Part shown: piece after piece, positions 1 to 11,300 of the stretch
Layout of the letters: each line of letters begins with the position of its first letter
How positions within the stretch are numbered: the first letter of the stretch is position 1
NCBI GenBank assembly: GCA_018268075.1
Contig: JAFDXH010000134.1
Location: 1-49,273 of the forward strand
Reading direction: 5' to 3'
Source: Bacteroidota bacterium
GTDB lineage: Bacteria; Bacteroidota; Bacteroidia; Chitinophagales; Chitinophagaceae
Length of the DNA: 49,273 nt
Program-made: the position numbers and the translations under genes
The notes under the pieces: generated by a model
Seen by the model: the letters and a program-made list of their open reading frames with translations, nothing else
Told to the model about the DNA's origin: nothing
Databases searched by the model: none

Positions 1-3000
1 AAGGCGCTTTTATTTAAACTAACCCTTCAGCAAAATCTGGAAGAAAATGCAGGATTGAAAGGTATTGATTCGTTACAAACAGAAATATCGAATGCAAAAG
101 AACCTGCAAAGTCAATATTGCAAAGCATTACAGCGCAATTGTATTGGAACTATTTTCAGCAAAACAGGTATAAATTATACCAAAGAACCAATACAGTAAA
201 TTTTGATAAAAAAGATATTGCTACCTGGACAGCAGACGACCTGCATAAAAAAATTGCAGAACTGTATCTGGCTTCTTTAAAAAACAAAACACTGCTGCAG
301 CAAACGAGCCTTGCGCCCTTTGATGCAATTATCAACAAAGGTAATACTCGAAACCTCAGGCCTTCTCTGTTCGACTTGTTAGCGCATAGAGCTTTGGATT
401 ATTTTAATAATAATGAGCGCGATATTTCGCGGCCGGCGTATTCCTTTGAAATAAATAATAAAGCAGCTTTCGGTACTGCGCCTGTTTTTATAAAAGAAAA
501 ATTTACAACAAAAGATACTTCTTCACTCCATCATAAGGCGCTCCTAATTTATCAGCAACTTCTTGCTTTTCATGAAGACGATAAAAACACCGATGCTTTT
601 ATAGATGTAGATATAGAGCGGCTTAATTTTGTTCATGAGTACAGTGTGGCCACAGATAAGGATGAACTATACCTTGATGCATTAAAAAATCTTGCTAAAA
701 AATTTGAATCAAATCCGGCATCTGCACAAGCTGCATTTCTTGCAGCACAATTAATTTATAACCGAGCATTTGAATTGAATATTCATAAAAAACAAGATCA
801 GGTTTATAGTATTTCTAATGCAAAAATATTGCTTGATGAAATTGTGAAGAAACACCCGGAGAGTGAGGGGGGTATTAATGCGCAGAATTTAATTATCACC
901 ATTTTAAGGCCAAGATTGAACGTGACGGTTGAAAAGGTAAATGTTCCAGGCACCCCATTTCGTGCTTTGGTTGAATATAAAAATGTAAATACTATTTGGC
1001 TTCGGATTCTTGCATTGACACCCGAATTAAAAAAACAGATTACAGAAAAATACAACAATGAAGATCTATTTCAAAATCTAAAAAAGCAGCCTGCTATCAA
1101 TTCGTGGAGCCAGCCCCTTCCGCCAATGAAAGATTATCTGGAGCATTCTGTAGAGCTAAAAATAAATGCATTGCCTGTTGGTGAATTTGTGGTGTTAGCG
1201 AGCGGTAATGAAAATTTTTCTCTTGATAAAAACCCACTTGAGGCCCAATATTTTTATGTTTCTACAATAAGTTTTATCAATAGCGGATTAAACTATTTTT
1301 TATTGGACCGCACTTCAGGGCAGCCGCTGCAAGGAGCACGGGTAAACGTTTGGATTCAAAAATATAGTTATGAAGCGCGTAAAAATATTTTAGTAAGAGG
1401 AGAATCGCTTACTACTGACAAGAGAGGCTATTTCAGATTAAATGATTCATTGGCGAATAGAGGAGGGCAATCCATAAGGCTTGATATCAACTATAAGGAT
1501 GATCATCTTTTCATGGATGATAACGACTATGTTTATTATAATGAATACAATTCAAGTAGCTCAGAAAAATATGAAAATCAGGAGGATGCGGACTCAGACA
1601 ATGCAAAAGTATTTTTATTTACTGACAGAAGTATTTATCGCCCGGGGCAAGTAATTTATTTTAAAGGTATTGGAGTCACGATAGATTTTAAAACCAAAAA
1701 ATCCATATTGCTGCAGGCTAAAAAATCTTTTAGGGTTATTTTTTCTGATGCCAATGGCGATAAAATAGATTCGCTTAATGTAGCCTTTAATGATTTTGGT
1801 TCTTTTAACGGAAAATTTAAAATACCGGAGAATAAATTGAATGGAGAGTTTAGTATAGAGGTGAATGAATTTGATAATTCATCTGTTTCTTTTTCAGTAG
1901 AAGAATACAAACGCCCGAAGTTTTATACAGAATTTGAAAAGGCAAAAGAAAGCTATCGCGTAAATGATACAGTAAAGATTTCTGGTTTTGCAAAAGCTTT
2001 TGCTGGTAATAATATTGACGGGGCCAGTGTTTCCTATCGAGTTACCCGTATAGCCAGGTTTCTTTATCCGTGGCGGTTCTGGCGCTCACCGTACCCTGTG
2101 GTACAGCCATTAGAAATTGCTCATGGCCAAATAACAACCGATGCTGATGGGCGGTTCTCGGTTTCTTTTGTTGCAATGCCCGATCTCACATTGGATGCTG
2201 CTACCGACCCTGTTTTTGATTACAAAATAGAGGCAGATGTGACTGACCTGAATGGCGAAACAAGAAGTGGCGAAATAGTAGTACCTGTAGGATATAAAAC
2301 ATTGAACCTGCAAATAAATTTACCTGATGGTAATGTGGTAGAAAAAGAAAGTATTAAAAATATTGTAGTAAGCAGTGAAAACCTGAGTGGAGAGCCACAA
2401 AGGGTAAAAGCAGCAGTAAAAATATTCCGGTTAAAAAACCCTGAAAGGTTAATCCGGCAACGCTTGTGGGCTGCGCCCGATCAATTTGTTTATACCAAGG
2501 AAGAATTTTTAAAATACTTCCCTCAAGATGAATATAAAGAAGAAACTAAAAAAGAATCGTGGGAAAGAGAAGCGGCGGTATTTGAAAAAAGCGATAGTGT
2601 GTTGAAAAATTCTCCATTCGCTTTGCTCAGCACTACATTCAAAGCAGGTTGGTATGTGGTAGAGGCCACCGCCATGGATCAATATGGGCAGTTGGTAAAA
2701 GATGTAAAATATTTTCAGGTGTATGATAAAAAATCGTCTTCCCCGCCTTCACCTGATTATGTATGGAACCATATTGATAAAAATATTTTGCAGCCTGGCG
2801 AAACAGCTCATATAATAACCGGCAGCAGCGCTAAAAATATTTATCTAATTCAGCAAACAGAAAGGATGAATGATGGTGTGGCAGAAGATTCAAAAAGTGC
2901 AAACACCGTATATGAATATGCAGCACTGAATGAGAATATGAAAAATATTGATATACCAATTGTAGAGCGTGATCGTGGTGGCTTTGGTATCAATAGTTTT

Positions 3001-5988
3001 TTTGTAAAAGACAATCGGTTTTTTGTAGTGTTCAATCAGGTGAATGTGCCATGGAAAAACAAGGAACTTAATATCTCATTTGATACCTATCGTGATAAAA
3101 CCCTGCCGGGAAGCGAAGAAAAATGGAAAATAAAAATTACAGGAAACAAAGGAGAAAAAGTAGCCGCAGAAATGCTGGCATCTATGTATGATGCATCGCT
3201 CGATCAGTTCAGGCCGCATTCATGGAGGAGTCTGAGCGGCCTCTGGCCCACCTATTCAGGATATAATAATTGGCAGGGTAGGCTAAATTTTACAACAGTA
3301 ACATCATTTCAAAAATATTGGAGTGATAAATATGTGGCGCAGAAGGAAAAAAGTTATGATGCATTAAATTATTTACCCTTTTATGGATACAATATAATGT
3401 TGAGAGGTTATGCCACAATGAGAGCTAAAACACCTTTGCCTGCTTCTGCAGAAGTAGATAAAAGCGCCGGTAACCTTGAAGAAGTGGTCGTAAGTGCAAT
3501 GGGAGTAGCTAAAAAGGAAGAGAGCATCGGGTATGCTGTAAGTGATTCAACTGTGGCAAATAATCAAGCAGAGGTACCCGCCCGGATAGATCCATCACAA
3601 ATTCAAATCCGTAAAAACTTTAATGAAACAGTTTTCTTTTATCCTGAATTGAGAACAGATGAAAACGGAGGCATTGAATTTAGTTTTACCATGCCTGAGG
3701 CGCTTACAAAATGGAAGTTGATGGCCTTAGCACACACCAAAGATTTAGCGAGCGGGTATGCTGAGCATTTGGTGGTTACCCAAAAAGAATTGATGGTGCA
3801 GCCAAATGCACCACGCTTTTTGCGCGAAGGCGATAAATTGGAGTTTAGTGCCAAAATAGTAAACCTTAGCGATAAGGAAGTAAGTGGGCAGGCTGAGTTG
3901 CAATTGCTCAATGCCACTACCATGAACCCTATAGATGGATGGTTTAAAAACAATAAGCCGGTTATCAATTTTTCAGCCGCTGCAGGGCAAAGTACCTTAG
4001 TTAATTTTGCTATCTCGGTGCCGGTAAATTTTAATAATGCAGTTGTGTACAGAATAATTGCCAAGGCCGGCAATGTAAGTGATGGCGAAGAAGCTGCCAT
4101 TCCGGTAGTGACTAACAGAATGCTGGTTACAGAATCAATGCCTTTACCCATGCGGGGCGAGGGCAGTAAAGAATTTGAATTTAAAAAACTAAAAAATTCA
4201 GGAAAGTCTGAAACGCTTACCAATTACGGGTTTACTGTAGAATATACAACCAATCCGGCATGGTACGCCGTGCAGGCTTTGCCATACCTGATGGAGTATC
4301 CGTATGAATGTGCAGAGCAAACTTTCAACCGTTTTTATGCAAATGCGTTAGCCCAAAAAATCGTTAATTCATCGCCACGAATAAAAGCCATTTTTGAAAA
4401 ATGGAAAACGATTGATACTGCAGCATTGATTTCCAACTTAGCTAAAAATGAAGAATTAAAATCGGTATTGCTTCAGGAAACTCCGTGGGTATTGAATGCA
4501 CAGAGCGAAACGCAACAGAAAAAAAATATCGCATTGCTCTTTGATATGGTAAAAATGAGTTTGCAGGCTGAATCTGCAGTTAATAAATTAAAAGAGATGC
4601 AATCGCCTAACGGTGGGTTTGTATGGTTCAAGGGCGGGCCAGACAATAGATACATTACGCAATATATTCTGGCAGGCATAGGACATCTGAAAAAATTGAA
4701 TGCCATACCGGCTGCACAAGAATCTGCATTGAAGAATATGGTGGATAAAGCCATTCCATATCTTGATGTTAGATTGAATGAAGATTATAATAATCTAAAA
4801 AAGTACAAATCGGTACTTAAAAATAATAATCTTTCTGCCCTTGCAGTGCAGCACTTGTACATGCGTAGCTTTTTCCCGGAATACCCGATAGCTAAGGCTT
4901 CGCAAACTGCGTATAGTTATTACCGTGAGCAATCTAAAAAATATTGGCTGAGCCAGAGTAAATACTTGCAAGGAATGATAGCATTGGCAAGTAAACGAAA
5001 CAATGAAACATTGGTAGCAAATGCTATTATCAAGTCACTTAAAGAAAATTCTATTAATAATACCGAAATGGGTATGTATTGGAAAGAGTGGGATCGCCAC
5101 GGGTATTGGTGGTATGAGTCGCCAATAGAATCGCAGGCATTATTAATAGAAGCATTTACCGAAATAGAAAAGGACCAAAAAACAATTGGTGATTTAAAAA
5201 CATGGTTGCTGAAAAATAAACAGACTAACAGATGGCAGACTACCAAAGCTACTGCAGATGCGTGTTATGCCTTGCTGCTGCAAGGAGGTGATTGGCTCGC
5301 TGCAGATGTAAATGTATCTATAAAAACGGGCGATGTAGTTATCAGCAATAAAGATGAGAAGGAAGAAGCAGGTACCGGATACTTTAAAAGAAGCATAGCA
5401 GGCGATAAGGTAAAGCCCGAAATGGGAAACATAAAAGTAACCATTGAAAATGCGAATAAGAGCGCAAAGAATAATGAGAAAATGCCTTCTTGGGGCGCTG
5501 CGTACTGGCAATATTTTGAAAATATGGATAAGATCACCTTTGCAGAAACGCCCTTGAAACTTTCTAAAAAATTATTTATTGAAAAAAATACAGATAGAGG
5601 TCCTGTATTAATTCCTGTAAATGATGGCGATAATCTTCATGTAGGCGATAAAATAAAAGTGAGGATAGAGCTTCGTGCAGACAGGGATATGGAATATGTA
5701 CACATGAAGGATATGCGTGCGAGCTGTATGGAGCCTACTAATGTAATAAGCCAATACAAATGGCAGGGCGGCCTTGGATATTATGAAAGTACCAAAGATG
5801 TAAGCACTAACTTTTTCTTCGGTTATTTGAATAAGGGCACTTATGTATTTGAATACCCCATGTTTGTAACGCATTCAGGAAATTTCAGCAATGGCATTAC
5901 TACCATTCAATGTATGTATGCACCCGAATTTACTGCGCATAGCGAAGGGGTGCGGGTAAATGTATTGCCGGTTTCTAATGCAAAATAG
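1..5988 (+). CDS. Alpha-2-macroglobulin family protein, 5' end outside window
   Basis: Bacterial alpha-2-macroglobulins are large envelope proteins that trap proteases through a bait region and a reactive thioester. The frame is open to the first base of the window with no stop, so the true start lies upstream and at least 1995 residues are visible. The thioester motif CAEQ is at nt 4309-4320, followed by the alpha-helical toroid typical of the thioester domain (about nt 4260-5290). Upstream, beta-rich MG repeats include the MG2-like stretch FTDRSIYRPGQ near nt 1618. The loop before the ANA/A2M domain (EALTKWKLMALAHTKDLASG near nt 3690) carries a SusC-like segment (nt 3472-3540; see findings). 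The gene ends convergently with a hydrolase operon 42 bp away. Family assignment is firm; the natural protease targets are unknown. The signal peptide cannot be seen because the N-terminus is missing. Confidence 0.93.
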   Translation, partial: KALLFKLTLQQNLEENAGLKGIDSLQTEISNAKEPAKSILQSITAQLYWNYFQQNRYKLYQRTNTVNFDKKDIATWTADDLHKKIAELYLASLKNKTLLQQTSLAPFDAIINKGNTRNLRPSLFDLLAHRALDYFNNNERDISRPAYSFEINNKAAFGTAPVFIKEKFTTKDTSSLHHKALLIYQQLLAFHEDDKNTDAFIDVDIERLNFVHEYSVATDKDELYLDALKNLAKKFESNPASAQAAFLAAQLIYNRAFELNIHKKQDQVYSISNAKILLDEIVKKHPESEGGINAQNLIITILRPRLNVTVEKVNVPGTPFRALVEYKNVNTIWLRILALTPELKKQITEKYNNEDLFQNLKKQPAINSWSQPLPPMKDYLEHSVELKINALPVGEFVVLASGNENFSLDKNPLEAQYFYVSTISFINSGLNYFLLDRTSGQPLQGARVNVWIQKYSYEARKNILVRGESLTTDKRGYFRLNDSLANRGGQSIRLDINYKDDHLFMDDNDYVYYNEYNSSSSEKYENQEDADSDNAKVFLFTDRSIYRPGQVIYFKGIGVTIDFKTKKSILLQAKKSFRVIFSDANGDKIDSLNVAFNDFGSFNGKFKIPENKLNGEFSIEVNEFDNSSVSFSVEEYKRPKFYTEFEKAKESYRVNDTVKISGFAKAFAGNNIDGASVSYRVTRIARFLYPWRFWRSPYPVVQPLEIAHGQITTDADGRFSVSFVAMPDLTLDAATDPVFDYKIEADVTDLNGETRSGEIVVPVGYKTLNLQINLPDGNVVEKESIKNIVVSSENLSGEPQRVKAAVKIFRLKNPERLIRQRLWAAPDQFVYTKEEFLKYFPQDEYKEETKKESWEREAAVFEKSDSVLKNSPFALLSTTFKAGWYVVEATAMDQYGQLVKDVKYFQVYDKKSSSPPSPDYVWNHIDKNILQPGETAHIITGSSAKNIYLIQQTERMNDGVAEDSKSANTVYEYAALNENMKNIDIPIVERDRGGFGINSFFVKDNRFFVVFNQVNVPWKNKELNISFDTYRDKTLPGSEEKWKIKITGNKGEKVAAEMLASMYDASLDQFRPHSWRSLSGLWPTYSGYNNWQGRLNFTTVTSFQKYWSDKYVAQKEKSYDALNYLPFYGYNIMLRGYATMRAKTPLPASAEVDKSAGNLEEVVVSAMGVAKKEESIGYAVSDSTVANNQAEVPARIDPSQIQIRKNFNETVFFYPELRTDENGGIEFSFTMPEALTKWKLMALAHTKDLASGYAEHLVVTQKELMVQPNAPRFLREGDKLEFSAKIVNLSDKEVSGQAELQLLNATTMNPIDGWFKNNKPVINFSAAAGQSTLVNFAISVPVNFNNAVVYRIIAKAGNVSDGEEAAIPVVTNRMLVTESMPLPMRGEGSKEFEFKKLKNSGKSETLTNYGFTVEYTTNPAWYAVQALPYLMEYPYECAEQTFNRFYANALAQKIVNSSPRIKAIFEKWKTIDTAALISNLAKNEELKSVLLQETPWVLNAQSETQQKKNIALLFDMVKMSLQAESAVNKLKEMQSPNGGFVWFKGGPDNRYITQYILAGIGHLKKLNAIPAAQESALKNMVDKAIPYLDVRLNEDYNNLKKYKSVLKNNNLSALAVQHLYMRSFFPEYPIAKASQTAYSYYREQSKKYWLSQSKYLQGMIALASKRNNETLVANAIIKSLKENSINNTEMGMYWKEWDRHGYWWYESPIESQALLIEAFTEIEKDQKTIGDLKTWLLKNKQTNRWQTTKATADACYALLLQGGDWLAADVNVSIKTGDVVISNKDEKEEAGTGYFKRSIAGDKVKPEMGNIKVTIENANKSAKNNEKMPSWGAAYWQYFENMDKITFAETPLKLSKKLFIEKNTDRGPVLIPVNDGDNLHVGDKIKVRIELRADRDMEYVHMKDMRASCMEPTNVISQYKWQGGLGYYESTKDVSTNFFFGYLNKGTYVFEYPMFVTHSGNFSNGITTIQCMYAPEFTAHSEGVRVNVLPVSNAK

Positions 5989-6030
5989 GATTAGGTGAGA
6001 ATAGGAAGGTGTATTAAAAAACGAATTAAA

Positions 6031-6963
6031 TTATTTTAAATATTTTTCAAACCAATTTAAAATAGCTTCTTCATCTGCTACATCTCTTTTCCAGCCATGC
6101 CCTTTGCCCGGCCTGATGATTAATTCGTTTTTCACGTGGGCAGCATTTAGTTTTTCTACCAGCAATTTCGATTGTTGTAGGGGTACTATTGGGTCAGCAT
6201 CTCCGTGAATAATCAATATAGGCGGATCATCTGATGATACATAATTGGCAGGTGAAATATCCTGGGCTATTTGTTTTATTTCAGCCTCGTTGGTAATAGA
6301 CAATAGCATTTTAGTGCTATCATCCCATTTTTTAAAATCAAATGCACCTGCTACGCCTTGCTTTCTTATAAATTTTTTTTCCATTATAGGATTAAGGCCG
6401 GTAATACCATAATTTAAAAAATCGGTAGGCGGATAAAACACAGCCGCCGCCTGCACTCTGGCAGAAACAGAATCTACCGGATCGTGAGAAGTGATGATCG
6501 TCGGATCGTCTGATAAAGCAATCATTAATGAAAGGTGGCCACCTGCCGAACCACCGGTGACACCTAATTTTTTCGGATCAATATTGTATTCTAAAGAATG
6601 ATACCGAATAAAACGAACCGCTCTTTTTACATCATTTATTTCATCGGGGATGGCATACCTTGGCTGCGAGCCATGTAATACCAAAAAAACAGTGTAGCCA
6701 TGATCTATGTAAAATTGTGATCGCCTGATATAGCTGGGTATCCAATCAAAAGAAGAGATGAAATTTCCACTTACAATATTTATAATTCCACGGCGATTGG
6801 CATGCGAAGTAGGCGAAAGCTTGATCATGCTAAGCGCCATACCATCCTTGTGCCCATAAATAATTTCAGATTGAGTAAATCCGGAATCAGTCTGCGCTAT
6901 TCCGATTGTCAAAATAAAAAGGAACGTTACCGCTGTTAGAAATATTTTTTTCATACGATTCAA
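6031..6963 (-). CDS. Secreted alpha/beta hydrolase (esterase/BD-FAE-like)
   Basis: This 310-aa protein has an N-terminal signal peptide (MNRMKKIFLTAVTFLF...GIAQ), so it is exported to the periplasm or beyond. The nucleophile elbow is GGSAGGHLS (Ser in GxSxG), the acid sits in IIHGDADPIVP, and the histidine in GKGHGWKRD, giving a complete Ser-Asp-His triad. The layout resembles carbohydrate esterase or prolyl-oligopeptidase-like hydrolases of the BD-FAE group. It lies 3 nt after an amidohydrolase gene on the same strand and is the last gene of a three-gene operon. The initiator may be Met1 or Met4 (MKKIF). The substrate cannot be told from sequence; an ester or short peptide is likely. Confidence 0.85.
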   Translation of the reverse strand: MNRMKKIFLTAVTFLFILTIGIAQTDSGFTQSEIIYGHKDGMALSMIKLSPTSHANRRGIINIVSGNFISSFDWIPSYIRRSQFYIDHGYTVFLVLHGSQPRYAIPDEINDVKRAVRFIRYHSLEYNIDPKKLGVTGGSAGGHLSLMIALSDDPTIITSHDPVDSVSARVQAAAVFYPPTDFLNYGITGLNPIMEKKFIRKQGVAGAFDFKKWDDSTKMLLSITNEAEIKQIAQDISPANYVSSDDPPILIIHGDADPIVPLQQSKLLVEKLNAAHVKNELIIRPGKGHGWKRDVADEEAILNWFEKYLK

Positions 6964-6966
6964 AAA

Positions 6967-8298
6967 TTATTTACTTGCTTTAATGCCATATTTTATTTCG
7001 TAGCGGTCAGCAAGCTGAGTTTGATGGTTTTGAAGATTGATATTTCTTCCCTGAATGAAAGCAAGATCAACTATGCTATGTTCCATATCTAAAATATCAC
7101 CTTCGCATACTACTATATTAGCATCCTTGCCAGCTTCAATAGATCCGGTAATGTTTTCAATACCCAAAATTTTGGCTGTATTTAAAGTAATCGCGCTTAA
7201 GGCCTCTTCTTTTGTAAGGCCATAGGCTGCGGCTGTTCCTGCATTGTACATTAAATTTCTACCTCTCGTTTCGCCATTATTATCTGCAATACAAAATAGT
7301 ACCCCCGCTTTTTGCAACAGATAGGGAGTCTTATAGGGCTGGTCCACATCGTCATCATTTGTAGCAGGTAATGAATGCATTTCTTTTAAAATCACAGCAA
7401 TATTATTTTGCTTTAGCAATGGAGCTATCTGCCAGCTATCTGCTCCACCTGCTATCACCACATCAAAATTGAATTCTTTTGCAAAATCAATCGCCAGCAG
7501 CATTTCTTTTACACCATTGCAATGGATGAAGAGTTTTTCTTTGCGATCGAATAATGATTTTAATGCCTCAAAATTCAGATTGGTTTCTTTATGTATTTTT
7601 TCTGCCAGATATCCTTTTGCCTCTCTGAAATATGATTTTATTTTATCAATTTTTTCAAGGGCTGCCTTTGCAGGATTGCCTTGTTCTGCATTTGGGTTAA
7701 AGAAAAACCTTCTTCTTTGAAGCATCATTGATGGCATATTCAAATGCATTTGTCCATCCATTTTATAGGCTGCATCTTCCCAGTTCCATGCATCTAATTG
7801 CACTACAGTAGAGGTGCCAGTTAATAATTTTGAAGAGCCTTCTTCATCCTGAGGTATTACATTAGCCAATAAAATTCCATTGGTACGTAATACGTTGATC
7901 ACCTTAGAGTCTGTATTATATGCTACAATAGATCTTACAGATGGTGTAATATCGCCGCCTATTTCTTCAAAGTCATTGGTGCCTCTCACACTTCCCGCTA
8001 CTTCCTTTAATCCAAGATTGGTCAGTGGGCTTATCAGGCCCGGATATACCTGTTTTCCTTTTACATCAAAAACAGTAGCATCTGCAGGAATTTCAAAAGT
8101 GCTGCCTACTTTTTCAATCTTGCCATTTTGAATGAGGATAGATCCGTTGTTGATTACAGTGCCATTGCCTACGTGTATAGTTGCATTTTTTATTATGATA
8201 TATCCTTTGTTTACAGGTGCCGGATAGATATCAGGTTGTGCCAGCACAGATGAATAAGGCACAGCAAAAGCAAGAAATATCAGTATGAACTTTTTCAT
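6967..8298 (-). CDS. Secreted amidohydrolase-like protein lacking the HxH metal motif
   Basis: This 443-aa protein has a signal peptide (MKKFILIFLAFAVPYSSVLAQ) and the overall shape of the imidazolonepropionase-like amidohydrolases: an N-terminal beta-sandwich half (IQNGKIEKVG), a TIM-barrel core, and a C-terminal return (ITGSIEAGKDANIVVCEGD). In active members the text after PGLI- is D-x-H-x-H, which binds metal. Here it reads YPGLISPLTNLG, with no HxH. A later barrel histidine is kept (LFIHCNG), and the final aspartate region reads CIADNNGE. The protein is therefore either a non-catalytic partner or uses unusual chemistry. It is 26 nt downstream of a larger two-domain amidohydrolase and 3 nt upstream of an esterase, all on the minus strand. 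Confidence 0.85.
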   Translation of the reverse strand: MKKFILIFLAFAVPYSSVLAQPDIYPAPVNKGYIIIKNATIHVGNGTVINNGSILIQNGKIEKVGSTFEIPADATVFDVKGKQVYPGLISPLTNLGLKEVAGSVRGTNDFEEIGGDITPSVRSIVAYNTDSKVINVLRTNGILLANVIPQDEEGSSKLLTGTSTVVQLDAWNWEDAAYKMDGQMHLNMPSMMLQRRRFFFNPNAEQGNPAKAALEKIDKIKSYFREAKGYLAEKIHKETNLNFEALKSLFDRKEKLFIHCNGVKEMLLAIDFAKEFNFDVVIAGGADSWQIAPLLKQNNIAVILKEMHSLPATNDDDVDQPYKTPYLLQKAGVLFCIADNNGETRGRNLMYNAGTAAAYGLTKEEALSAITLNTAKILGIENITGSIEAGKDANIVVCEGDILDMEHSIVDLAFIQGRNINLQNHQTQLADRYEIKYGIKASK

Positions 8299-8324
8299 TT
8301 TTTATTATTTAAAAGTTATTTTAA

Positions 8325-11300
8325 TTAGTTATGGTTATTATTTGTTGAAGCTTCTAATTCACCACCATCACCTTGGTCGCCAAAGCCGCGGTCTTCACAG
8401 TGAAGGAGAATCTGTTCACTTGCAAAAGCTGGTACTACAGATACACCAGATTTTTTTTCGCCAACCATTTTTTGTATGATCCTGTTTTTTTCTTCCTGTA
8501 TTTTTTTTCTTAGTTGCAGATCTCTTTCATGGTCAAAATAAATAATGCCATCTACAATGGTTTGCTGTGGTACTGCGTAAATACTTAAGGGGTCATTGTT
8601 CCATATCACGAGGTCTGCGTCTTTGCCTGCCTTGATACTACCCGTTTGATTTTGAATATGCAGCATTGTTGCCGGGTTGATAGTTACCATTTTTAAGGCA
8701 TCTTCTTCACTCAGCCCGTATTTAATACTTTTAGCTGCTTCCTGATTGAGCCTTCTTGCCATTTCTGCATCATCAGAATTGATGGCTACATTTAAGCCCA
8801 CTTTATGCATGATGCTTGCATTCTGTGGTATAGCATCTACCACCTCCATCTTGTATATCCACCAATCACTGAATGTAGAGGCATTGGCGCCATGTGCTTT
8901 TAATTTATCTGCAACTTTGTAGCCTTCCAAAATGTGGGTAAAAGTATTAAACCTGAATCCAAATTTTTCTGCAACACGCATGGCAGAAACGATTTCACTC
9001 TGCACATAAGAGTGGCAGGTAATAAACCTTTTCTTATTCATAATTTCTACTAAGGCATCTAATTCCAAATCACGCCTTACAGGTAGAAGTGTACTGTTTT
9101 TTCCTCTGCTTGCGTAAGCCTTTAATGCGTTCTCATAGTCTGTTGCTCTGGTGAAAGCATCTGTAAGCACTTCTTCCACGCCCATTCTTGTATCAGGAAA
9201 ACGGTTGTTGTTTCTAGAAGTAGTACGCTTTACATTTTCGCCCAGTGCAAATTTGATAAAAGGATCTGCGCCTGCAAATTTCAAAGCGGTATCATTTACT
9301 CCCCACCTGAGTTTGATCAATTGTGTTTGTCCACCAATAGTATTGGCGCTGCCATGTAAAATATGCGAAGTGGTAACGCCGCCACTTAATTGCCTGTAAA
9401 TATTAATGTCGTCCGGATTGAGATTATCTCCTATGCGAACTTCTGAGGTTACAGATTGTGCGCCTTCATTTATTGATACTGTTGCTATATGTGAATGCTC
9501 ATCAATGATGCCAGGAGTAAGGTGCTTCCCTGTAGCATCTATTACCAAGGCGCCATTTGCTGCAAGGTTTTTTCCGATAGCTGCAATCTTTCCATTTTTT
9601 ACCAGCACATCAGTATTTTGTAAGATGCCTTCTTTTTCACTCGTCCATACGGTGGCATTTTTTATTAAAATATCTTGCTGCTTGGGCATTTCTTCCCATC
9701 CATAAGCACCCATTGGATAGGTGATATCTGTTTTCAATTTTTCCTTTTTCTTTTTGGCCGTATCCTGTTTTTCTACATTGTCTTTTATTTTGGTAGCTGT
9801 CCAGTAAATCATATTTCCGCTGGTGTCCACTCCATTTCCATTCCATACATCTCCAGAGGCTATGCCGCTCAGGCGAATGGTAGGCCCTGTTATTTGCCCG
9901 GCCATGCTTCGGGTATTTCCTATGCGCTCCATCCCTTGTTTGCGTTGGTTGGGGGGCATTTGGTCGTCTGATGGTTGATGTGCCTGCGGTAGAGCGTCTG
10001 TGGTTTTAGGAGTGTGTTGTTGTGAAACGTCATTCATTTTTACTGTCGAATCTTTTCTTCCCATATTCCTATGTGGAGGAGCTACCGGAGAAAAATTGAT
10101 GGATACTAATTTTCCATCGAAGGAAAATTTTGTTGCCAGCGAATCCTTTCCGATTAGGGTGGCATTGCCAGCCGATTTTACGTCCAACAAATATTTTACA
10201 GTTTGCCCATTCAGGTTAGTGATTGCCAGATTATAGGTAGCACCTACTGCATTCCAAGCATCTTCTTTTACTGCATATTTTTCACCCTGTACCCAGTTTT
10301 GTAAAATCACAGCTTTGTCCTCAAAAATGGGCTTGTTGGTAATGATAAAATTGGCAAGCTTCCCATTTTCAAGGCTTCCTACTACATCATAAGCGTTGAT
10401 GAAAGTAGCTGGATTTTTTGTTAACGCATCTAAAGCAGTTTTTTCAGAGAGGCCCGCATCTATAGCCTTTCGCAAGTTTGTCCAGAAGGTGCGGCTATCT
10501 TTTACCCCATCGGCTGTGAGGCAAAATTTGATACCTGCATCTTCAAATGCCGCGGGGTTGGTAGGAGCTAATTCCCAGTTTTCCAGATCTGCCAGAGCTA
10601 CATATCTTGCATCATTCGGATCTTCTACATCCATTGGTTGAGGAAAGTCGAGTGGTAAAATAAAACTGCTTTTGGTGGCAGCCATTTCTTTGATTCGTTG
10701 GTATTCATTGCCGCCCGCTTTAAGAATGTATTTTACTCCAAATTCGTTGCCTATTCTGTCTGCTCGCAAACAATTCCATTTATCATTTGCATCAAAAATC
10801 TGAGGTAAGTTTTGAGTTTCATTCCATGCCTGAAGGCTTATATTTTTACCTTCATTTGCAGGCTTGTTTTTGTACCATGCGGCATCAATATAAGTTTGCC
10901 TCAAAAGAGCGATGGTACCCATTAAAGAAGAAGGATAGGCTTGCGCGGATGACCCCTTGCTGAAGGAGTAGTTGGCAGATGCTTTTTCTTTCAGCATCAC
11001 CAGATTATCAGGTTGGTTGGCCAGCGTAACCAAAGTGCCGGTACCTCTTGCTATTCCATCTTTTTGTTGGGTAAGTACCGTTCCAAAGCCCGCATCACGC
11101 CATGTTTTGGCAATTTTTTCGTTGGCATTAAAAAGTAAAGCGCCATTTATTTCCGGCTTTATTGCCTGATTCCAGCCAACTGGCCCTGTGGTATTAGAAG
11201 TTAATTGTGGAGCCGCAAAGAAATTAAAATCCCTAGGCGTTCTGGCGGGGGCAGTAATGCCATAATCACTGAATAAATCAATAAAAGAAGGGTAAATATA

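Noticed and set aside
3639-4223. 194-codon minus-strand frame opposite the alpha-2-macroglobulin
   Set aside because: It is antisense to a clearly coding gene and has no domain; frames like this are shadows of the real gene.
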